This document shows, piece by piece, positions 32,130 through 38,753 of a stretch of 64,000 bases of DNA (position 1 is the first letter of the stretch; every line of letters begins with the position of its first letter). The notes below the pieces were generated by a model. The model was not told where the DNA came from, made no database searches, and saw nothing but the letters and a program-made list of their open reading frames with translations. The DNA lies in contig DASRFR010000008.1 of NCBI GenBank assembly GCA_035651455.1, positions 1 through 64,000 of the forward strand. The letters run 5' to 3'. The position numbers were made by a program, and so were the translations under genes. Origin of the DNA: DASRFR01 sp035651455. GTDB lineage: Bacteria; Acidobacteriota; Terriglobia; Terriglobales; Acidobacteriaceae.

Positions 32130-33257
32130 ATGAAAATCGAAGCCATCATCTTGCGGGAACTCCGGATGCGCCTCAAAGCGCCTTTTGAAACCAGCTTCGG
32201 GGTAACCCAGGACCGCAGGATTCTGCTGGTGGAAATCGTCGCGGATGGCGTGAGCGGATGGGGAGAAGTGACGGCGATGGAGACTCCGTCCTATAACTCC
32301 GAAACCGCCGATGGCGCCTGGCACATCATCTCGGACTTCCTGGCCCCGATCTTGCTCGGCAGCACTCTGCGCGGCGCCAGCGATGTCCCCTCTTTCTTTC
32401 GCGGCATTCGCGGGCACCAGATGGCGAAAGCTGGTCTGGAAAATGCGCTCTGGGATGCCGAAGCGCAACAGAAGGGACTCCCACTGTCGAAGCTCCTGGG
32501 TGGAACGCTGGCCGAGATTCCCTGTGGAGTCTCGCTTGGAATTCGAGAAACGCCGCAATCCTTGGCGAGTAAAGTTGAGGAAGAGTTGGCCAGTGGCTAT
32601 CGTCGGATCAAGCTGAAGATCAAGCCCGGGAAGGATCTGAATTTCGTTGCTGCGGTGCGCGAGCGGTTCCGCGATATCCTGCTTTCTGTAGACGCGAATT
32701 CTGCGTACCGGTTATCGGACGCCGATCACCTTGCGCAACTCGATGCCTTCAATCTTCTGATGATCGAGCAGCCCCTGGACTGGGATGATATCTATTCGCA
32801 TTCCATCCTCCAGCCAAAGCTCCGCACCGCCCTTTGCCTTGACGAGTGCATCAACAACCCCGGACACGCGCTCGCCGCCATTGAAATGGGAGCATGCCGG
32901 ATCATCAATATCAAGCTGGGACGGGTTGGTGGACACACCGGCGCCCGCGAGGTGCATGACGTGTGCCGAGAGCACTCCGTGCCGGTCTGGTGTGGAGGCA
33001 TGCTGGAATCCGGGATCGGGCGCGCGCACAACATCGCCATGTCCACTTTGCCCGGGTTCACCCTCCCCGGAGACGTCTCTGCCAGCAGCCGTTATTGGAC
33101 TGAGGACATCATCGAGCCGGAAGTCGAAGTCAGTTCGCAAGGTACCATTGTCGCGCCGATTCGCCCCGGACTGGGCTTCGACGTCAGACGGGACCTGATC
33201 GACAGGCTCGCTGTGCGAACCAGGGAGTGGAAGGTCGGCGTTCACGCAAGCGCCTGA
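32130..33257 (+). CDS. N-acylamino-acid racemase / o-succinylbenzoate synthase family enzyme
   Basis: A 375-residue enolase-superfamily protein. Catalytic residues are visible: Lys161-x-Lys163 (RIKLKIKPGKD), Asp188 (DANSAY), Glu213 (MIEQPL), Asp238 (LDECIN) and Lys262 (NIKLGRVGG). The C-terminal half (PVWCGGMLESGIGRAHN, FTLPGDVSASSRYW) matches the NSAR/OSBS subgroup, which racemises N-acyl (often N-succinyl) amino acids and/or makes o-succinylbenzoate for menaquinone. No menaquinone genes are nearby. The next gene, 25 bases downstream, encodes a D-aminoacylase fusion, so racemisation of N-acyl-D-amino acids is the likelier role. Start ATG 32130 gives the family length; AGGAG is somewhat far upstream. 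Under the promoter and operators at 32000-32079. Confidence 0.88.
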   Translation: MKIEAIILRELRMRLKAPFETSFGVTQDRRILLVEIVADGVSGWGEVTAMETPSYNSETADGAWHIISDFLAPILLGSTLRGASDVPSFFRGIRGHQMAKAGLENALWDAEAQQKGLPLSKLLGGTLAEIPCGVSLGIRETPQSLASKVEEELASGYRRIKLKIKPGKDLNFVAAVRERFRDILLSVDANSAYRLSDADHLAQLDAFNLLMIEQPLDWDDIYSHSILQPKLRTALCLDECINNPGHALAAIEMGACRIINIKLGRVGGHTGAREVHDVCREHSVPVWCGGMLESGIGRAHNIAMSTLPGFTLPGDVSASSRYWTEDIIEPEVEVSSQGTIVAPIRPGLGFDVRRDLIDRLAVRTREWKVGVHASA

Positions 33258-33282
33258 ATCGTCCAGAGAAGGGGATACCTAC

Positions 33283-36200
33283 ATGCATAAGAGATGTTCC
33301 GCGGCCATGACGCTGGGGGTGATCTTGGTCCTTGCCGGTTCGAGCCGACTCGTGGCTCAGGACAAATCCGCTTTTGCTGACAAGATCCAGGCCATTCTGA
33401 ATCGGCCCGAATTCGCTCACGCAACCTTTGGAATCGAGTTTTACTCGCTGCAAAGCAATCAACCCCTGTATCGCTGGAACGCGGACAAGCTCATGGTGCC
33501 GGGTTCGACGACGAAGTTGCTGACCGAGGGAACGCTGCTCCACTTCCTCGGCCCCGAGTATCAATTTCATACTCGCGTCTACCGCACCGGAGAAATCAAG
33601 AAGGGAACCCTCGACGGCGACATCATCCTCGTGGCCAGCGGCGACCTCAACTTGTCGGGGCGAATTCAGCCCGACAATACCCTGGGTTACGAAAACATGG
33701 ATCACTCCTACGGAGGCCACGACAGCCGCGGGTTGGGCGATCCGTTGCTTGTCATCCGCCAATGGGCGCAGCAGGTCGCGGACAAAGGAATCAAGCGTGT
33801 GAAGGGGCGGATACTGGTCGACAGCACGTTGTTTCCCGAGGGGGAGCGGGAACTGGGCAGCAACGTGGTGCTTTCTCCCATCGTGGTCAATGACAATGTC
33901 GTGGATGTCATCGCCACTGCTGGCGCGACCGAAGGAGCGCCGGTTGAGTTGAAGGTATCGCCCAAGACTTCCTACGTTCAGATTGTCAATGAAGTCAAGA
34001 CAGGGAAGCCCGATTCCAATGCGGACCTGAATTACACATCAGAGAAAATCAATGCGGACGGAACGCGAACCGTCAGCTTGAGCGGAACTGTGCCGGCCGG
34101 CAAAGGCTCCGAAATGGTCGCCTACCCGGTTCCGGAACCGGCTAAATTTGCAGCCACCTTGTTGAGAGAGTCGCTCAACGCGATTGGCGTCGAGATTGCG
34201 CCGGGTCCCAAAACGTCGCCGCCGGATTTCAAGTCCCTCTCCTTGAAGTATCAGCCTGCAAACCTGATCGCGGAGCACGTCTCTCCGCCATTGAAGGAAG
34301 AAGTCAAAATTACGCTGAAGGTGAGTCAGAACCTCCATGCCAGCTCGGCGCCTTTTCTACTCGGAGCGCTGGTAGCTAAGAAAGAAAAAGAGATCGATCA
34401 AGCCGGCTTCGATCTGGAGCACGACTTGTTGAAGAAAGCGGGCCTTGATTTGACGGCCGCCTCGCAAAGCGATGGTGCCGGAGGGAACGCGTATTTCACG
34501 CCCGATTTCATGACCAGCTACCTGGTGTTCATGTCGAGGCAGGAACATTTTGCTGATTTCAGGCGCGGGCTCCCCATCATGGGCCGTGATGGCACCCTCT
34601 CAAAAATTCAGGTGGACTCTCCAGCAGCGGGGCACGTGTTTGCAAAAACCGGAACTTACGAAGTCTACGATGCCCTTAACAAGAATCTGCTGGTCACAGG
34701 AAAAGGTCTTGCCGGTTACATGGACACGGCAAAGGGTGAACCGCTTGCCCTGGCGCTCTACGTGAACATGGTCTCGGTTCCCATGGATGACCCGGATGCA
34801 GTCCAGAAGATTGCGGGGCAGGTGCTCGGCGAAATCGCGGCCGCTGCGTATGAAACGCCACCCGTTTCTGCCGCGGTGAATCGGGACGATGAATACGACT
34901 TCATGATCAGGAACGGGCGAATCATCGACGGCTCCGGAAACCCCTGGGTTAGCGGCGATGTTGCAGTCCGCGGCGACCGCATTGCAGCCATCGGAAAGCT
35001 TGATCCGACCAAGGCAAAGCGCGTGATCGATGCTTCAGGACTGGTCGTCTCTCCCGGCTTCATCGACATGCTGGGGCAGTCGGAATACGACCTCCTCATT
35101 GACAACCGTTCTCTCAGCAAGCTGTCCCAAGGGATCACCACCGAGATCACCGGAGAAGGAGCCTCGGTTGCGCCGCATAACGATGTGACCATGGCCCAGC
35201 TGCAGCCTTTGCTCGATCAGTACAAGTTGAAGATCGATTGGACAACGTTGGATGGATACTTCAAGCGGCTCGAGAAAGGGGGCACGCCGCTGAACATAGG
35301 GACCTACGTAGGCGCCACCCAGGTTCGCGAGGCGGTGCTGGGAGACGCGGATCGTGCTCCCACCGCGGAAGAACTCGAGAAAATGAAGTCTCTGGTCGCA
35401 GAAGCCATGCGTGATGGCGCGTTTGGCGTCTCCTCGGCATTGATCTACCCGCCTGGTCACTATGCCAAAACCGAAGAGCTGATCGAACTGGCGAAAGTCG
35501 CGTCTCAATATGGCGGAATTTACGGCTCGCACATGAGAAGTGAAGGCCAGAGCGAGGCCGCGGCCATTGATGAAGCCCTGCGCATCGGGCGGGAAGCTCA
35601 CCTCCCGGTTGAAATTTTCCATTTAAAAGTGATTGGCAAACCGCGCTGGGGAACCATGCCTCAGATTGTCGCCAAGATCCAGGCGGCGCGCGATTCCGGG
35701 CAGGACGTTTCCGCAAACATGTATCCCTACGTTGCCGGCGGAACCGCATTGGCCTCCAGTTTGCCGCCATGGGTTGCCGATGGAGGGACTGACAAACTGC
35801 TGTCTCGTCTTCAGGACCCGGCGTTGCGCGCCAAGATCAAGAAAGAGATGGCGACCGAGCATGCCGAATGGGAAAACCTCTACCTGGGAAGCGGCGGAGC
35901 CAGTGGCGTCCTGATCTCGGGCATCGTGAATCCAGATCTGAAAAAATTTGACGGCAAGACCCTGGCGGAAATTGCGGCCGCCCAAAAGAAAGCGCCTTTG
36001 GAGGCGCTCTTCGATTTTATCGTCGCGGACAAAGCGCAGACTGGCGCGATTTATTTCATCGCCGACGAAAAAGACCTGGCTTACGGCCTGAAACAGCCGT
36101 GGACCAGCCTTTGTCTCGACGCCAGCGAAACCTCGCTCGATGGGCCGCTCTATGAACCGCAAAACCACCCTCGCGCGTTTGGGTCGATGCCGCGTTTTCT

Positions 36201-36504
36201 CGGGCACTATGTTCGTGACCAGCATCTCTTACCTTTGGAGCAGGGAATCCGCAAGATGACGTCGTTGCCGGCGCAACGCGAAGGGCTGCGCGATCGTGGC
36301 CTGCTCAAGGCCGGTTACTTCGCCGATATCACGATCTTCGATCCGGCTACGATCGAGGACAAAGCAACCTATGAGAAGTCCACGCAACTCTCGCAGGGAG
36401 TGAAGTACGTCTTTGTGAATGGACAACTCGAATTTGAAGGCGACCAGCTGACCGGGACGCAGGGCGGCCGTGTGCTGCGCGGTCCGGGCTGGAAACACAA
36501 TTGA
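33283..36504 (+). CDS. D,D-carboxypeptidase (PBP4/S13)-D-aminoacylase fusion
   Basis: 1073 residues with a signal peptide, so periplasmic. Residues about 30-515 are a peptidase S13/PBP4 domain: S75-T-T-K78 (PGSTTKLL), SDGAGGN near residue 400, and K455-T-G (AKTGTYEVYDALNK). It cleaves terminal D-Ala and/or cross-links in peptidoglycan. Residues about 535-1073 are an N-acyl-D-amino-acid deacylase-type amidohydrolase (DFMIRNGRIIDGSGNPWVSG, YGSHMRSEGQSEAAAIDEAL, VEIFHLKVIGKPRWG, GYFADITIFDP). The usual metal-binding HxH after PGFID is replaced (PGFIDMLGQSEYD, about residues 593-601), so the metal site differs or activity is altered. The two open frames are fused without a stop or frameshift. It is co-transcribed with the racemase and points to D-amino-acid recovery from cell walls (inferred). 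Confidence 0.88.
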   Translation: MHKRCSAAMTLGVILVLAGSSRLVAQDKSAFADKIQAILNRPEFAHATFGIEFYSLQSNQPLYRWNADKLMVPGSTTKLLTEGTLLHFLGPEYQFHTRVYRTGEIKKGTLDGDIILVASGDLNLSGRIQPDNTLGYENMDHSYGGHDSRGLGDPLLVIRQWAQQVADKGIKRVKGRILVDSTLFPEGERELGSNVVLSPIVVNDNVVDVIATAGATEGAPVELKVSPKTSYVQIVNEVKTGKPDSNADLNYTSEKINADGTRTVSLSGTVPAGKGSEMVAYPVPEPAKFAATLLRESLNAIGVEIAPGPKTSPPDFKSLSLKYQPANLIAEHVSPPLKEEVKITLKVSQNLHASSAPFLLGALVAKKEKEIDQAGFDLEHDLLKKAGLDLTAASQSDGAGGNAYFTPDFMTSYLVFMSRQEHFADFRRGLPIMGRDGTLSKIQVDSPAAGHVFAKTGTYEVYDALNKNLLVTGKGLAGYMDTAKGEPLALALYVNMVSVPMDDPDAVQKIAGQVLGEIAAAAYETPPVSAAVNRDDEYDFMIRNGRIIDGSGNPWVSGDVAVRGDRIAAIGKLDPTKAKRVIDASGLVVSPGFIDMLGQSEYDLLIDNRSLSKLSQGITTEITGEGASVAPHNDVTMAQLQPLLDQYKLKIDWTTLDGYFKRLEKGGTPLNIGTYVGATQVREAVLGDADRAPTAEELEKMKSLVAEAMRDGAFGVSSALIYPPGHYAKTEELIELAKVASQYGGIYGSHMRSEGQSEAAAIDEALRIGREAHLPVEIFHLKVIGKPRWGTMPQIVAKIQAARDSGQDVSANMYPYVAGGTALASSLPPWVADGGTDKLLSRLQDPALRAKIKKEMATEHAEWENLYLGSGGASGVLISGIVNPDLKKFDGKTLAEIAAAQKKAPLEALFDFIVADKAQTGAIYFIADEKDLAYGLKQPWTSLCLDASETSLDGPLYEPQNHPRAFGSMPRFLGHYVRDQHLLPLEQGIRKMTSLPAQREGLRDRGLLKAGYFADITIFDPATIEDKATYEKSTQLSQGVKYVFVNGQLEFEGDQLTGTQGGRVLRGPGWKHN

Positions 36505-36526
36505 TTTTCCCTGCATTTCGCGCTTT

Positions 36527-36542
36527 GCACAGATTTCTGTGC
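36527..36542. promoter_or_regulatory. Palindrome upstream of the pseudokinase-TonB gene
   Basis: Perfect 7-base arms GCACAGA and TCTGTGC are separated by TT, 22 bases after the previous stop. A -10-like TACAAT follows at 36573-36578. It may be an operator or a short terminator stem, but no T-run is present. Confidence 0.4.
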
Positions 36543-36615
36543 CACGAGCGGCTATGCTCACCCGGCCTCGGATACAATGAACGCCTGACCGCGCTCGGTC
36601 GTGGATGTGAAGTAG

Positions 36616-37965
36616 ATGGCGGAAGTCTGGAAGCAATGGCGTGGACAAATAGTCGATGAAAAGTTCCCCCTGCTGCAGTACCTGTGTGGTTCCGACCAGT
36701 GCGCGACCTTCCTGACCAGCGTCAACCAGCAAAGAGGTGCAATCAAGCTGATTCCCGCGGTTGCTGCCGCAGCCGCCGAGCAGCTTCAGCGCTGGCAACA
36801 AGCCGCGCGACTCTCCCATCCCCATCTACTGAAGCTCCTGGATGCGGGACAGTGGACCAGGAACGGTCACTTTTTCCTTTACGTGGTAACCGAGTTCGCC
36901 GACGAAGACTTGTCACAAATCCTGCCTCAGCGCGCGCTGACCGCACGAGAGGTGCGCGACATGCTGCGCCCAATGTTAAGTGCACTCTCGTACCTGCACG
37001 CAAACAAATTTGTTCATGGACATCTGAAACCCTCGAACATCCTGGCAATTGGCGACCAGTTGAAAGTCTCCAGCGATGGCTTGCACGCGGAAGGCGAGTT
37101 GGTGCACGGCGCCAGCACTCCGTCCCTCTACCTGGCCCCGGAAGTCGATGACCACGGGCTTTCCGCGGCCTCGGATATATGGTCGCTCGGCATCGTCATG
37201 GTCGAAGCCCTGACTCAGCGCCCGCCGGTGTGGACCGAGAAGCAGCACGATCCCAAAGTTTCCCCTTCATTGCCGGATCCTTTCCGTGAGATTGCTGAGA
37301 ATTGCCTGCGTCGCGACCCGGCGCAGCGCTGGACGATTGATCAGATTGAATCTTCTCTGGGTTCCACGCTGCCAACTATTCAGAAGCAGAAGGTTCCCGT
37401 CAACAGCCCGATCACGGTGAAGACCAGCCCAGCGGCGAAGCGCAATTTCGCTTTTCTGGCGCTTGCAGGCGCAGTGGTGATTATCGCGGTGCTCCTAGGC
37501 GCCAGATTTGCCGGGCGGTCATCTCAAAACCCGCCTGAGTCTCCGGCCACTCAGACCATATCGGACCGGCGCCAGCCATCAGCAGGTTCATCCTTACCGT
37601 CCTCTTCACAACAAGCTTCCTTACAGCCGGCGAACGAATCAGTCCCGGCCAGTTCGCGAAGCGCAGCCTCGGGCGAAGTCTTGAAGCGGGTTGTGCCGGA
37701 TGTCCCGCGCAGCGCCAGGAACACGATCCAGGGCACGGTGCGTGTGAGCGTGCTGGCTTCCGTTGATCCTTCAGGCAATGTCTCAGCCACACGCTTTGAA
37801 AACCACGGGCCCAGCGCTTACTTCGCAAATCTCGCGATGAAGGCCGCGAAGGAATGGAAGTTCAAGTCGCCCCAGGTGGATGGACGCGAAGTGGCAAGCA
37901 ATTGGACTTTGCAATTCGAGTTCAGACGCGGCGGCACCAATGTGCGGTCCACCCAAAGGCGCTGA
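36616..37965 (+). CDS. Pseudokinase fused through one membrane helix to a TonB C-terminal domain
   Basis: 449 residues. Residues about 15-250 have the eukaryotic-like kinase fold: Lys44 (GAIKLIP), the catalytic-loop region HGHLKPSN (134-141), the APE motif (LYLAPE) and SAASDIWSLGIVMVEAL. But HRD has become HGH (no catalytic Asp), DFG has become SDG (no metal Asp), and the Gly loop is absent, so catalysis is unlikely. A single transmembrane helix lies at about 277-297. A Pro/Ser/Gln-rich linker follows, then residues about 365-440 match a TonB C-terminal domain (GTVRVSVLASVDPSGNVSAT, AMKAAKEWKFKSP, WTLQFEF). Topology: pseudokinase in the cytoplasm, TonB end in the periplasm. It could energise or signal to the TonB receptors nearby (inferred). 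It has its own start 111 bases after the fusion gene. Confidence 0.85.
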   Translation: MAEVWKQWRGQIVDEKFPLLQYLCGSDQCATFLTSVNQQRGAIKLIPAVAAAAAEQLQRWQQAARLSHPHLLKLLDAGQWTRNGHFFLYVVTEFADEDLSQILPQRALTAREVRDMLRPMLSALSYLHANKFVHGHLKPSNILAIGDQLKVSSDGLHAEGELVHGASTPSLYLAPEVDDHGLSAASDIWSLGIVMVEALTQRPPVWTEKQHDPKVSPSLPDPFREIAENCLRRDPAQRWTIDQIESSLGSTLPTIQKQKVPVNSPITVKTSPAAKRNFAFLALAGAVVIIAVLLGARFAGRSSQNPPESPATQTISDRRQPSAGSSLPSSSQQASLQPANESVPASSRSAASGEVLKRVVPDVPRSARNTIQGTVRVSVLASVDPSGNVSATRFENHGPSAYFANLAMKAAKEWKFKSPQVDGREVASNWTLQFEFRRGGTNVRSTQRR

Positions 37966-38021
37966 TATCGCTCTTCCGGCTTCGGGTGTGATATCACTAA
38001 TCACAGGCATCCCGGAACGGC

Positions 38022-38660
38022 TTGCTAGCCTACTTCGTCCAGCGCGCAGCTCGTAATCGAAAAGGGTTCACCGCTGCACTCCAACATGCGGGCGCCGCGG
38101 GTCTGTTTGGGTTAGCCATCCTCGACAGTTCTCCCATCCCGACCTTCGGCGGCCCTGACATTCTGATTGCGATCCTTGCCGCCCGCCACCGCAATCCCTG
38201 GTACGAATACGCGATGGTTGCCACACTAGGCTCTATCCTTGGGGCGTACCTCACGTATCGCTTGGCCCATCGTGCTGGCAAAGCATATCTTCAGAACAGA
38301 TTTGGCAAGAGAAGGTTTGCATCTCCTCTCAAGTTTTTTGAAAAATGGGGCACCGGAGCCCTGGTGGTTTCCACTGCGATTCCCTTTCCGTTCCCAACGA
38401 GCGCGTTATTCGCTGCAGCGGGCGCCTCCGGCTATTCCCGAAACAAATACCTGTTGGTGGTCTTCTTTTCCCGCGCGGCTCGCTACGCGGGAATTGCGCT
38501 CATTGCCGCATCCTATGGACGTCATTTCATCCGCATGCTACGCCATCCTCTGCAGTATTGGCCCTGGGTAATGCTGGTTATCTTCGTAGTCGTCGTCGTT
38601 GCCCTGGGTGTGCACTGGCTCGAGCGTCAGACGCAACCCGAAATTCCATCTCAGCCCTGA
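38022..38660 (+). CDS. VTT/DedA-family membrane protein
   Basis: 212 residues from a TTG at 38022 (no better start exists before residue 65). About five hydrophobic segments. The VTT (SNARE-associated) domain is indicated by GLAILDSSPIPTFGGPDILI, AYLTYRLAHRAGKAYLQ and TAIPFPFPTSALFAAAGASG. DedA/VTT proteins are proposed lipid scramblases or transporters, including undecaprenyl-phosphate recycling, but the activity of this subgroup is unproven. It starts 56 bases after the pseudokinase-TonB gene and may share its transcript. The C-terminus ends in a membrane helix and a short charged tail. Confidence 0.82.
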   Translation: MLAYFVQRAARNRKGFTAALQHAGAAGLFGLAILDSSPIPTFGGPDILIAILAARHRNPWYEYAMVATLGSILGAYLTYRLAHRAGKAYLQNRFGKRRFASPLKFFEKWGTGALVVSTAIPFPFPTSALFAAAGASGYSRNKYLLVVFFSRAARYAGIALIAASYGRHFIRMLRHPLQYWPWVMLVIFVVVVVALGVHWLERQTQPEIPSQP

Positions 38661-38753
38661 GATTTGCGGACGGCGGCGAGTATTTCGAAATCTTTCTAGT
38701 GATTACGCTTTGCTTTGTTTATCCTCTTCGTGAAACCTGCGCGGAGGTCGATC

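Noticed and set aside
38022..38281. Rhomboid or transporter identity for the small membrane protein
   Set aside because: No Ser-His catalytic pair or transporter motif. The FPFPTSALFAAAG-type motif fits VTT/DedA instead.
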